Below, piece by piece: positions 31,233 to 41,876 of a stretch of 64,000 bases of DNA. Under the pieces are notes generated by a model. It did no database searches, was not told where the DNA came from, and was given only the letters and a program-made list of their open reading frames with translations. Source of the DNA: Pegoplata infirma (lineage: Eukaryota; Arthropoda; Insecta; Diptera; Anthomyiidae); assembly GCA_963921195.1 (NCBI GenBank), contig OY992540.1, positions 20,410,262-20,474,261 of the forward strand, written 5' to 3'. How positions within the stretch are numbered: position 1 is the stretch's first letter; each line of letters starts with the position of its first letter. The translations under genes and the position numbers were made by a program.

Positions 31233-31930
31233 TATATTCAAGATGTTGACATTCTGGAAAAATATTTCTAAATATGTGTTGCCTTATAGACCATATTTGT
31301 CAAAAAATGGAAATGCTGGCCCACAGTGCGACATCAAAAATTTAAAAAAGTCCAATTTTCTAAGAAACTTGACGCGATAGAGCTAATATAAGAGAATAAT
31401 CACAATTGGAGCGGGAAGCGTTTTTCCGCAACTGTTCACATACGTTTTATATGACAACAAAATTCCGCCGCGTTTTTCCGCCAAACTAGATTCAGATCCC
31501 AGACACATCCTTAAAAATACTACAAAAAATGCTGTCAAAAATGTACATGAGCATTTTTTGTTTAAACTTTGACTTCAATTTTCGCAAAAACCAGACGTCA
31601 TGGAAAGCTTCGGAAACCAGACCCATCCAAAAAAATTTTAACTTTTAATAATTCCCCAATTTTTTCAAAAACCTGACATAATTAAAAAATTTTAAAGCCA
31701 GATTTAAAACCAGCATTAAAAAGTAAATCCAAAACGAATGCACAAAGTTCAGGTTAAAATATCTCAAAATCAATACCTCAAATGTTGGCCAGTGTAATAA
31801 TTTTTGGCCAAACAAAATGATTTTATTAGAAATTTTAATACACTTTACTATATCGAATTTCAGGATTCCAAAAGAAAAACTTTTGTGCAAAAAAAAATTG
31901 TATCGCTTAAAAATATCAGAGACTCTGACT
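31233..31930. other. No gene seen
   Basis: It includes CGGGAAGCGTTTTTCCGCAA and CCGCCGCGTTTTTCCGCC, locally GC-richer than the surroundings. No protein domain was recognised in the minus-strand frame at 31645-31890. Confidence 0.45.
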
Positions 31931-31941
31931 CAAGAGTGTGA

Positions 31942-32002
31942 CTGTCACACTGTGACAGCTGGTTTTTGTAAGAGCAAGTAAACTTAAGTTGGCAGCACTG
32001 AC
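31942..32002 (+). promoter_or_regulatory. Cluster of Drosophila-type core-promoter motifs 1, 5, 7
   Basis: CTGTCACACTG (31942-31952) matches motif 1 (YGGTCACACTR) at all but one base. GACAGCTGGT (31954-31963) matches the E-box AWCAGCTGWT at 8 of 10. TGGCAGCACTGAC (31990-32002) matches motif 7 (KNNCAKCNCTRNY) exactly. These motifs define broad TATA-less promoters in flies. No coding exon is visible downstream, so a noncoding first exon, or a relic, would be needed. Confidence 0.35.
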
Positions 32003-33859
32003 TTTTAATGGCGTGTGTGCCATTTAACGTCATTTACAAAGTTATTTTCACACATCTAAATTTCACACGCCTTTTCTAAATGTTTTGTTAGTAAATAAAT
32101 TCCAGAATTACCACAATTATATTAACCAATCAATCGTAAGCTACGTTTGGACAGCACGTGTTTTCAAAATCATTGCAATTTTGTGTTTTGTTTCCTTTAA
32201 TTTTTTTTCTTTTACTGACACTTTTTAAAAACACGTGCTTTACCGGTTTCTTCAGCTTTACTTTTTCATTATCTATAGCACCTACAAACTAAAAAAACCG
32301 CTAATAAGTAATTATCACACTTCAAGCATCTTTTATATATTTTTTGCGTGATTTTACATTTTATTAGTTTTTTTTTATGGTAAGATAAGAATTAAATCTA
32401 TTGCTGATAATTCACTTATTTGGTGGTTTATTGATATGTCCCCTCTTCCATTTTACTACTTAAAGCTGAGTAAGTTGCTCATTTTTTATGTGAAAATATG
32501 GTTTTACAAAAACGTAAAGAAAGCATAGTACTTTGTTCGTTTTATGGGGAAAAATCTGTCAAACTAGGTACATATAAAAAAAAAAAAATTTTGGCAACAC
32601 GAGGAATTATAGGAAAATTGCTAAAAAAGTTTTCACGCGTATTTATTATACAAAACAATTTAAATTGTAGTGAAAAAATTCCCTTTCAGTTTTGTTTTGA
32701 TAGTTTCTTTCTAAGAATTGTCAAAAGTTGTTGATGTATAAATTTTTATTACGATTTGAGACGTTTAAAGTTTAAGTGAAATTTTCGCCGTGAAAAACAG
32801 AGTTGGTTTCATTCCATTCCGATCGCTACAAAGTAATTTTTGTTTTGAAATATCTTTTTTTACCGGTGAACAACTTACGAGACTTAAAAAAGTAATACGA
32901 AATAATATTTTGTTTATTATCATTTTGGATTATATTACTTATTTTTATTGATGTTTAGCAATAAAACACTTCCTTCTTGGTATTTAAATTTTTTTTGGAC
33001 AAAAAAAAGTACTTTAATTACCGTATAATAAATAATAAAACAACAATTGAAAGTAATAATAGTTTAAAATAAAACAAAAAAAAAAACTTGTTATTGTTTA
33101 GCAAATTGATTACCCGATTGAAAGATATTCCAATTAGTCATTTCAAAGAATGCGGTATTTTTACTTTTTTTGTATGTAATTAGAGAAAATGCAATTTTTT
33201 TAAGGTTCTACCTTCTTTTTTGTTTACAATTTCACTTGTGTCGAGGTTATTTTGATAAAAAAAATTATGAGTAATATTTATACATTTTTACTAAAAATCA
33301 AAACATTGGCCTCTAATGCGGATGCGATTAACCTGTGCCGTAAAAAAAAAAAAAATGTTTCGAAATTCGACCAAAACAAAATTCAGCTCACTTTAAAAAG
33401 TATGACAAAGATTTAAATTGTCTTAAGACAAAAAAATGGTTGTCAAACGAATATATGTATATGTCTACATATGTATATCCTCGTATATGTTTCCATATAC
33501 GAAAATTTTTCACCGGGTATTTAAAAAATTTTATTTTTTGTTTGGGTTGTTGTAAAAATTATTTGATTACTGAACAAAAACTCTTGCACCGTTTTTTAAA
33601 TTTTTAATGTTTGAACCAGGGTTCGAAAAAAACACTAACGAATGGTACGTTAGTGTTCTGAACTGAACTATGTCGATGGAAATACGCAAACACATTCCCA
33701 ACAAGAAATACAGAAACACTAAAAATTATTTTAAGTGGTTGTGTTCGTGTTCGTAAACGGAATACCGAACGTTATGCTTGCGACTTGACGAACATAATCT
33801 TTACGATAATGTACTGTGCTATGTACACAAACAAAATAAAGTACTTTTAGTGTACTGTT
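32003..33859. other. Unassigned stretch, possible host sequence
   Basis: This is one of the longest stretches without a recognisable repeat. It contains AGCACGTGTTTTCAAAA with an inverted partner AAAACACGTGCTTT near 32230, and a 78-codon open frame (32498-32734) with no known domain. A run of AACACTAACGAATGGTACGT-like words (33630-33760) is locally repetitive. Confidence 0.4.
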
Positions 33860-35480
33860 TGCGTACTTAGCAGAGTTGAAGTTCAGGCACAGACTAATAC
33901 AGACTCGACATAAGTGATAGGTGTCAAAAAAGTATTCTTTAACCATATGGTTAATATTTTCAAATTATTCTACGAATTAGGTTAGAAAGAGAAAACTGAT
34001 GCAACGCGCCATAAGAAAAATGGATGCCAGATCGTTTTTTGTTGTTTCACTCACTCCTAAGTCGTAGAAAGTGTTGCCATGTTAGCGTAAAACGGACTAA
34101 AAATCGCTGTGTTTTCTCCTAAAATCGCTTAGTTTTTCCCCATTTTTTCTTATAAAACTCTACTGTCGAGTCTGTATTTAGTCTGTGGTTCAGGCGTAAT
34201 ATTGAGGAATGGGTGAGAAAAGCAACGTTTGCTTAATATTCCTGTAAAAGGGCCATTGGAAAACGATGGGGCTTTAGCCTTAAAGTCGTTCATTGTATTT
34301 ATACAGCAGAGGTGCGTTCAATTCTGATGTATGGAATCATTGTCTGATGGCCTGCTTTACAGACAAAATGGAATTGTGTCTTCATCACGAAGGTACAGAG
34401 AATGGCGTTGATGTGCATCACTGATGCTCTTCGTACTACACCTACGGCTGCATTAAAAGTCCTCCTTCACCTGTACCATTGGACATATTGGGTAGGCAGT
34501 ATGCGTCTACGTCGGCAATTCGACATAATAGCACACTGCAATGGAGGAGCAGCGATTGTGGCCATAGCGCGATCTTGAAGAAAATAACAATACCACAAAA
34601 TGTGGACCCTCTATGAGCCTTTTTGAACGCCACTTCACCACTATAATACCATCCAGGGAGTCTTGGATGAGAGGAATTCCGGGTAGTGGATCCTCCATAA
34701 ATTTTTACACGGATATATCGTGGCTGCACGAACAAGTGGGCTTTGGAGTCTATTTGGAAGAGCTTGGGTTGAGCATGCTTCGAAGATTGCCAAATCATTG
34801 CTGTGTTTACCAGGCAGATAAATGAGTGGCTGACTGGTTGAGCTGCAATGTCTGGTCTACAACCGCAGTCAACATTCTGACAGTCTAGCCGCGGTCAAGT
34901 CCCTGGAGTCAATGTTTCTGAAAACAAGATCTGCCCTTAACTACCGCACGTTTAACATACGACTCAAATGGGTCCCAGGCCACAGAGACATTCCAAGGAA
35001 TTACAAAGCCGGTAAGCTTGGAATGTGTTGGTATGCCTCTAAAAACTTGCAAGCAAAACCTACGGCTTTGTTCAGCGACGGAGACTAATCAAAGATGGGC
35101 AAATGGATAGACGTGTGAGACAACACGATTGATTTGGCCTTCTCTTATCAGGGGCGCACAAGTGAGCTGATATCGTTTCCAAAAGGAGAGATTTCGACGG
35201 TGGTTGCTATAATTACCGGACACTGTCTTATAGGGAAGCACGCAGAGCAGTTGAATATGCTGTCGAATGACTTTTACCAAAGTTGCATGGATGAAGAGGA
35301 GTTGGAAACTATAGAACACTTTATCTGGCATTGCCCAGCACTTTCTAGTCAGAGACTTACTGCACTGGGATCTAGGTAGCGGCACGATCTTTTTAATTTA
35401 TCGGATGTCAAAATTCAATATCTAAGGAGTTTCATAAGAAGCTCAAATTGGTTTAACGACAGAGACTAGTAGGGAAACAT
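33860..35480 (+). pseudogene. Non-LTR retrotransposon relic: RT end, RNase H, zinc-knuckle end
   Basis: In frame from about 33870 (resuming at 34195) the translation reads 'NIEEWVRKATFA', a stop, then CKRAIGKRWGFSLKVVHCIY and 'VRSILMYGIIV', then 'VQRMALMCITDALRTTPTAA'. This is the typical C-terminal RT region of I/LOA/R1-like LINEs. A second frame (34613-34825) gives 'INFYTDIS...' and 'LPNHCCVYQAD', the first strand and a later block of a retroelement RNase H, where the usual TDGS has become TDIS. A third (35134-35379) gives 'ISTVVAIITGHCLIGKH' and 'ETIEHFIWHCPAL', the C-terminal Cys/His region with its first Cys lost. Stops and frame changes make it inactive. A 300-bp MITE interrupts it at 33888. 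Confidence 0.85.
33888..34187. mobile_element. 300-bp MITE, CACAGACT ends, 7-bp duplication, copy 1
   Basis: The ends CACAGACTAATACAGACTCG and (reverse complement) CACAGACTAAATACAGACTC are flanked by GTTCAGG on both sides (33881-33887 and 34188-34194). Removing it rejoins the LINE reading frame, which proves the insertion. A second 300-bp copy is at 41008. A 7-bp duplication with CA... ends recalls P-superfamily elements of the 1360/hoppel kind; this is inference. Confidence 0.9.
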
Positions 35481-36040
35481 ATTACAGTCCCGTGTTATCA
35501 CAATGAACTTCAGTGTCTACGTGTATTGACGTGAAACGTCAGCAGCCACTTACAACCTAAACAAATGTTTAAACATTCAAACCTAACGGACATTTTTCAA
35601 GATTTGAAAAGTCCTACTAAGGGTTAACAATGGGAAAAATACAACTCTGTTAAAAGTTAAGATGGATTAAGTTTCTGCCAAATGAATACAACACGAATTA
35701 ATGGTGAATAGGGGTTATTCAACACAAAGAGGAGTAATTCCAATTCTTAATTTCTTCAAAGTTTCATTTAAATGGCTAATCTTAATCTGACACACATTAA
35801 GTGTGTGGCAATCGAAGGAGTGCTGATGATGGAAGGGTGGCATCTTCCGAAAGCTGTCGACATCTCCACTTAGCCTGTGTTGTCACTTAATTTTTTTCAG
35901 ATTTTCTCATTGTACAACAATTATTATTTCTCAGAAATAATTAATATGGACTCAAACCGAACTAAATAAAAAAAATCAGTTACAAATGTTTAAACTTAGA
36001 AAAAACCGAAATATTTTTTAAAAATGTTCAGAAAAATTTT
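35481..36040 (+). repeat. Dispersed repeat H, uninterrupted copy
   Basis: GTGTGTGGCAATCGAAGGAG, GTGCTGATGATGGAAG, TTTTTTTCAGATTTTCT and TTATTTCTCAGAAATAATTA are shared with 52060-52590. It follows the LINE relic and may be its 3' untranslated region or an adjacent repeat. It supplies the empty site for the MITE at 52139. Confidence 0.7.
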
Positions 36041-36074
36041 AGTTGAGAAAACAAAACTCCGCAAAAAAAGTTTT

Positions 36075-36478
36075 TGTTAAAAAATGTTTGTACTTGCTAA
36101 AATACCATTTGGTAACCAATTCTGTTCACATATATCCACCAGAAGCCGAATTAAAGCATTTTGTATTTTTAGGTTATGTAAAATTTACCAAAATTGTTGA
36201 GGGTTTCTTACCATTTTGTTCATAACTTTTGAACCGCTGAACCGATATAGCTCAAATGCAATACCAAACTGCTCGGGAGAACTTTCAATGAATGTGTTAA
36301 GTTTCAGTCATTCCCATTTAATATTTTGGCCATTTCCACAGACAGACGGACATCGAACGAATGTCTTAAAATCGATCACTGATCAATTATATATATACCT
36401 TATGGGGTCCCAGGCCGATATTTCGATGAGTTACAAACGGAATATATATACCCTCTATCACTAAGTGGAGGGTATAAT
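36075..36478 (-). mobile_element. DINE-1-like element
   Basis: The minus strand starts at the stem-loop CCACTTAGTGATAGAGGGTA, then GGACCCCATAAGGTATATAT, GATCAGTGATCGATTTTAAG, a very short GTCCGTCTGTCTG run, and TTCAGCGGTTCAAAAGTTAT. Same subfamily as 8376 and 49645. Confidence 0.8.
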
Positions 36479-36519
36479 AAAAAACATAAATTTTAATTTT
36501 AAATTATAAATTTAATTTA

Positions 36520-37070
36520 AAAAAGATCAATTGTAATTCGAAAAGGATCAATTGTAATTTGAAAAAGATCAAGATTCCATTTGTAATTCGAAGATTCTAC
36601 TTGTAATTCGAATATTTCATTTGTAATTCAAAGATGATTTTACTTGAAATTCGAATGCTCAATTTGTTATCACATCTCTGTTGGCAAAAAAATCACCGAT
36701 TACATACTGCTGATCCTCCATTTAAAAAATTGCTGACAGCTATATACAATTTTTCCTAACGTCCCGAAGGACAAGTCAGCAGTTTTCTAAAAGCATTGTT
36801 GTTGATCACCGATGCTGGTGGCCACTGCTGGCCAACTGTTGACTTGTCCTTGGGGACATTTGGAAAAATTGTATGAAAATGTCAGCAATTTCATAAATGG
36901 TGGGTCAGCAGTATGTAATCGGTTATTTTTATTTTTTTTTTTAATTTTCTAATTGAGTATTCGAATTACAAGTAGAATCTTGGAATTATAAATGAAATAT
37001 TCGAATTACAAGTACAGTCTTTGAATTGTAAATGGAATCTTCAATTATTCTTTTCGAATTACATCTGTAA
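36520..37070. repeat. Inverted 21-bp minisatellite (foldback array 4), degenerate
   Basis: The left arm repeats ATTCGAAAAAGATCAATTGT-A and shorter GATTCCATTTGTAATTCGAA variants; the right arm (36940-37070) carries the reverse orientation (TTCGAATTACAAGTAGAATC). The centre is a separate palindromic MITE (36695-36923). Fewer and more decayed copies than arrays 1-3. Confidence 0.75.
36695..36923. mobile_element. 229-bp palindromic MITE in the centre of array 4
   Basis: ACCGATTACATACTGCTGAT at the left pairs with the complement of GGTCAGCAGTATGTAATCGG at the right. AAATTGCTGACA, ACAATTTTTCC and AAGGACAAGTC also pair. GC content is higher than in the surrounding array. No sure target duplication. 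Confidence 0.75.
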
Positions 37071-37685
37071 ATCGTTTAGACAACTTTTTTTTTATATAGT
37101 GTAAATGATTCGGTAGTTTACCCATCCATACATTGTGTCCGTATAATACATTGTAAACACGTGATTAAGAATAATTTATATATCTATCTGTCATTGTAGA
37201 TTTCTAATTATAATACCGAATAGAATATTGTAATTTTCTTTACCACGTGAAGTAGTATTGTGTTTGTTTAAACAAGATCAATAGCAATAATAGTAATTTA
37301 ACAAAGTTTAGATGAATTTCTATTGCAAACAAAAATGTCGCAAAGTGTACAAAGTATATTTTAAATTTGAGGATCAAATTACGGCGCAGATTCAATTTCC
37401 ATAAACTAGTATTTGATAAGAAAATATTTTCTTTAAATTAAATACTTATTATTGCGTTCTTTAAAATCGTAATTACTTAGAATAGAAATGTTTTAAATTA
37501 AAAGTTGTTATTATCAATTTAGCTATGCATTTAATTTGATTTCACTTGATTAAACAAGTCAAATACGGCTTCGCTTTTCAGAATTCTAAGAAATCTTCTT
37601 GCATTTCTTTTGGGATTTTCAGCCGTTTTTGCTTTATTGCCAAACAAATAGATATAACGTTCGGTAGTACAAAGAGGTGTGGCAT
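37071..37685. other. No gene seen
   Basis: A/T-rich; ATTTCTTTTGGGATTTTCAG near 37605 resembles a splice acceptor but no exon could be supported. Confidence 0.4.
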
Positions 37686-37689
37686 TTTA

Positions 37690-37950
37690 CACTCATTTTT
37701 CTCATTTCCGTGAAAAAAATATTTTTTTTATGAAAAAAAGTTTAAGATGAAACAAAATTTTTGATAAAAAAATTTTTGAAGAAAAAAAAATTATGAAAAA
37801 ACTTAATTTTGATGAAAAAAAATATTGATGAAAAACATCGATAAAAAAAATATTGATGAAAAAAATCGATCAAAAAAAATATTGATAAAAAAAAATATTG
37901 ATTAAAAAAAAAAATATGAAAAAAAAAATTTTAAGAAAAATAATTACACT
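37690..37950 (+). repeat. Degenerate ATTGATGAAAAAAAT tandem repeats
   Basis: Words GATGAAAAAAATATTGAT, ATCGATAAAAAAAATATTGA and TGAAAAAA repeat with variable spacing of about 15-20 bp. Confidence 0.65.
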
Positions 37951-38400
37951 TAGAAAATTATTGCAGTTACTAAATGATGGTCATTTGTGTAGTAAGTAGT
38001 AGTTGTTGTTTTTAACTACAATTTCAGTTGTTTTTGTATAAAAAATCTCAAACAACTGTTTTTTGTAGTCATTTTAGTCTATAAAAAAACTTATAATTTT
38101 CTAGAAATTTTTAGAAAAACGGATGTGCAGGAATTATTTCAAATAGTTTTTGTCGTTTAAAGGTATTTTTTTGTTAATAAAAGAGTTCATACAATTTGAG
38201 TTACAGTATAAACAACTGTAGTTTGAAGTAGTTTTTACAGTTTTTTATAGTTGTTAATCAATAGTTAAAAACAACAACAATTGTTGGTTGATTTTACCGT
38301 AGAATGTAGTGGACGCCTAAACAACAGCAAATGTAGTAGTTTTAACTGTCTTTTGTAGTGGAATCTACCGTCATAATATCACCAACTGGTGAAATTTTTT
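37951..38400. repeat. Stretch with both-strand AACTACA/TGTAGTT words
   Basis: CAACTGT, TGTAGTTT, AACTACAATT and AGTTGTTT words occur in both orientations; the two ends (GTCATTTGTGTAG and CTACCGTCATAAT) may be degenerate inverted ends of a nonautonomous element. Boundaries are unsure. Confidence 0.4.
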
Positions 38401-38479
38401 TTATTCACTAGCAGGTAAGTATTACCCAAGTTACAATCCTTTCTGGTTTTAAGAAAATAAAGACAGTAATTCTTATTTT

Positions 38480-39415
38480 TTTTATACCCTCCACTCTAGT
38501 GATAAAGTTTGTCATTCCTTTTGGAACACCTCGAAATATTGGTCTACGACCCCATAAAGTATATATCGCTCATTTACTTGTATAGTGTCAAAACTCAAAA
38601 TGTTTCATTTTGCAGAAAACGCGTTTAAAGTTTACAATTGAAACTGGTTGCTCATTGAAAATGGCCGGTACATAGAAAATGTAATAATTACGTATTTTCT
38701 TCTCAAATGATGAGTTTTAAAGATATAAATACGAATTTTTGACACAATATAAAGCTCGATATAACGAAAAATGCTGAATTATTAACTCAAAAATCACATT
38801 TTTTTAGTTATGACACTATACAAGTAAATGAGCGATACATTCATGATCCTCGATCGATTTTAAGACGATCTAGCGATGTCCGTCCGTCTGTCCGTTTGAA
38901 AAAACGTTAACTTTTAAAAGACTTAATGGAAACATCTGAAGTTTGACAAATATGTTGTCATTTACCTGTTCAGGCTGATATTGCAATTCAGCGAAATCAG
39001 TCCAGTGGTTCAAAAGTTATAAGCAAAAGAGTGAATTTCGGCAAGGGTTTTTCGCGAATTTACGAGATAAAAAACACACTAACTTTCAAAGGACACTTCT
39101 GAGGATGCATAACATATATTTTTGTGCTTACCCTAGTCTGGTTCATGTTAAATTTCAGCGGTCAAGTGGTTCACATGTTATAAGCAAAACTGTGAATATC
39201 AGATTGGTTTCACCTTAAATTCACTTGTTGAAAAAACCAAGAAAAATTTTTTTATTACAAAAATTACTTTAAAAAGTTTTTACTTAAAATAAAATATTTC
39301 TAATCAAAATTGATAAAAAATTTTTCATATTATAAAGTTTACTTTTACCTAAAAAGGGCATTTTGGAGGGTATTCATATATTCGGTCAAGTCGAATTTAA
39401 CTTTTCTAATTGTTT
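38480..39415 (+). mobile_element. DINE-1-like element with nested MITE
   Basis: It has the stem-loop (CCACTCTAGTGATAAAG, right half lost), 'TTGTCATTCCTTTTGGAACA' and 'CGACCCCATAAAGTATATAT', then the break at 38577. It resumes at 38835 with 'CATGATCCTCGATCG', 'GATGTCCGTCCGTCTGTCCG', the two body half-repeats and 'GGCATTTTGGAGGGTATTCA'. It aligns with 18334-19210. Confidence 0.85.
38577..38834. mobile_element. 258-bp MITE, CGCTCATTTACTTG ends
   Basis: CGCTCATTTACTTGTATAGT and the right-hand complement ACTATACAAGTAAATGAGCG are perfect inverted ends. The flanks read ...TATAT and ATACATTC, against TATATATTCATG in intact DINE copies, so the duplication is 3-4 bp at most. The right inner part resembles 25690-25774. 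Confidence 0.85.
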
Positions 39416-40080
39416 TCATTTGTTTTAGTTCATATTTTCTAAAAAAAAATGCAAAGAAATTTATTTTTTTTTTTTTTCTAGAAATTGGGTAAAACTTTAT
39501 ATTTTAGGTCATACACATTTTAGGACTAGATTGGGTCCACTCCATTGGGTTCTGATCCCATGATTCTAGACCCTGTTGGCTCGAGATCCCGTTGGGCCTT
39601 AAAGGGTCGGCATAGATTTTGATCCAAAACTTTTGTTTGTTTCCCACTACCTTGCTTAGTTTTTAAGATACGGGAATTAGGGGTCTGATAGGGTCTGGAG
39701 AATCTTATAAGCTGGATAAGTCAAAAACTGTTACTCGGAACTGTTAAACTATTTGTTTAAGGTTGTTCCACTATGTAGCATATTAATTTTTCAATTGGCT
39801 GTTTTATTGCAACTTATTTCGGTTTTGACATTTTCAGATTTTGACAAAAATTCCAACAAAACTAAAAATTGTCAATTTTTCATATTTTATTTTTGGGCAA
39901 TTTTTCATAATGAAAAATCACTCAATTTTTTATTTCGAAATTTTGCCCAAAAACTATGAAAATGTGCCCAAAAATTTTGGGTAATTTTTCATATGAAATA
40001 TGATGGCCCAAATTTGTATGAAAAATTTTTGGGCGAAATTTCATTTTCTTTTTTGGACGATTTTGCCTACAGCCTGTAAA
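39416..40080. repeat. Repeat mosaic related to the 45.7-46.0 kb region
   Basis: 'GGGCCTTAAAGGGTCGGCAT', 'TTTTGATCCAAAACTT' and 'CTACCTTGCTTAGTTTTTAA' match 45780-45890. The following TTTTTGGGCAATTTTTCATA segment (39890-40060) is locally palindromic. No gene. Confidence 0.5.
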
Positions 40081-40987
40081 AACACTCCTTAAATTAAATA
40101 AGATAAATATCATGAACTAATTGGTAATAAATTACGTCCTTAAACTAAAGAAGAGGAATATGTCTTAAAAATAAAGATTATTTTCACTTATTTAAGAAAA
40201 ATTTGTATAGCGGTAAGAGATTCTTCAATGTATTAGGGAATTCCATTTAAGGAAAATTATAGACAATTTAAGAAATGTGTTTAGAGATGACCCTAAACTT
40301 ATTGTACTACCTACGTACCAACAGCTCATAAACTGATGAGCCGACCCACGTATATAGCGGTACCATCAAATCAATGCATTTTAGTTGCATATTCCCTTTT
40401 GCTAATCTCTTTGTTTATCATAAAATAACCCAACTGTGTTGTTGGTATATTAATATGCATATTGATGCAAGCCAGCATCAATACTCAATTCTAAATTTAT
40501 AACAAGACACTCTAGTTTCTAACATTAAACAGTAAAGACAAAATTAATAAAGTTAAAATTAACAAAAATAAACATAAAGAAAATTGTACAGTGAACAACA
40601 ACAAATTATGACCCAATATTTTACAAACAAAAACCAATTGTAATAAAATTAAATATAGTTTAAAAACAAAAAACTAAATATAAAACAATTTAATTACAAA
40701 TAAAACTAAAATACAAAAAACACAAAAACAAAATCCGAACCGTGTTTTATTTAAGGTCGCCCTTAAACAAAATGTGTCTTTAAAATAAAGTATTTCATTG
40801 ATATTAAAGAACTACATTTAAGGAAAACTATGAACTACTTATAAGTATATGAACTAAAGTTTTTTCCTCATAATTAGGAAAATTTTATAATTTTTTTAGT
40901 TAAATTTAACTAAATTTTTGGAAAATTCATGAACCATTCTAAAATATTTTTTTTTTTTAAATTTTAGTTATGACTTTTTTTTCAGTG
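40081..40987. mobile_element. Probable TA-flanked element, CACTGAAAAAAAAG end
   Basis: The right end (reverse complement CACTGAAAAAAAAGTCATAA) is followed by TA and matches the left ends at 41601 and 44289, with similarity continuing inward for more than 200 bp. The left end is not clear. It contains a stretch (about 40330-40740) unrelated to the other copies, ending in an almost G-free, A/C-rich run. Confidence 0.5.
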
Positions 40988-41007
40988 TAGTCAAACTGAG
41001 GTGGTGC

Positions 41008-41307
41008 CACAGACTAATACAGACTCGACAAATATGACAGGTGTCAAAAAAGTATTTTTTAACCATATGGTTAATGTTTTCAAATTATTCTACGAATTAG
41101 GTTAGAAAGAGAAAACTGATATAACGCGCCCTTAGAAAAATGGATGCCAGATCGGTTTTTGTTGTCTCACTCACTCCTAATTCGTAGAAAGTGTTGCCAT
41201 GTTAGCGTAAAACGGACTAAAAACCGCTGTGTTTTCTCCTAAAATCGCTTATTTTTTCCCCATTTTTTCTTGTAAAACTCTACTGTCGAGTCTGTATTTA
41301 GTCTGTG
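41008..41307. mobile_element. 300-bp MITE, CACAGACT ends, 7-bp duplication, copy 2
   Basis: Same length and ends as 33888-34187, about 95% similar by eye. Flanked by GTGGTGC on both sides (41001-41007, 41308-41314). Confidence 0.9.
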
Positions 41308-41600
41308 GTGGTGCCCTACGTCACTTTTAAAATTAGACATCAGCCTAAAAACATCATGTAAAAATACAGTTATTTGTGTTTATTTAAAAATTTCGAAAGC
41401 AAAAAGTTATTTTTATATCTGTTGTGCAAATTACACTATGCAACACAATTTTGTATCTTGAATGGGACAAAAAAAAATTAAAGTACTCCATTAGTAGACT
41501 AATACCCCCGAAAGGTTTTGAAAACTTAGTTTGAGTTTTTTTTATGACCTACAGAAGTTTTAATTTTTTTTGTTCAAAGACCTTTGGAATAAGTGAGCTA

Positions 41601-41876
41601 CACTGAAAAAAAAGACATAACTAAAATTTAGGAACAAATTTCTTTGAACATAAATAGTTCATGAATTTTGCTACAAAGTAAAATATGGAATAGCCAAGCT
41701 CTACATATCTATCGGGGTGTCAAGACCCTGATTTCGGATCTAAAATTGGGCATTACCGAGATTTTATTTTTGCACATATCTCGCTAAATACTGCAGACAC
41801 GAGAAAAAGTGCAATGGCATTTCCGCAAAATACCCGAAAGTCCTCTGAGTAACATTTTTGAGTAATCCAGCGTTTT
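41601..41876 (+). mobile_element. Left part of a TA-type element (CACTGAAAAAAAAG)
   Basis: CACTGAAAAAAAAGACATAA follows TA. The interior 'AGCTCTACATATCTATCGGG' and 'GTCAAGACCCTGATTT' match 45375-45420. Array 3 begins directly after, and the right end was not found. Confidence 0.55.

Noticed and set aside
34442..34798. 118-codon minus-strand frame
   Set aside because: Antisense to the RNase H part of the LINE relic, whose sense translation is clearly recognisable.
40330..40740. LTR and leader of an LTR retrotransposon
   Set aside because: No TG...CA ends, primer-binding site, polypurine tract or second LTR could be found.
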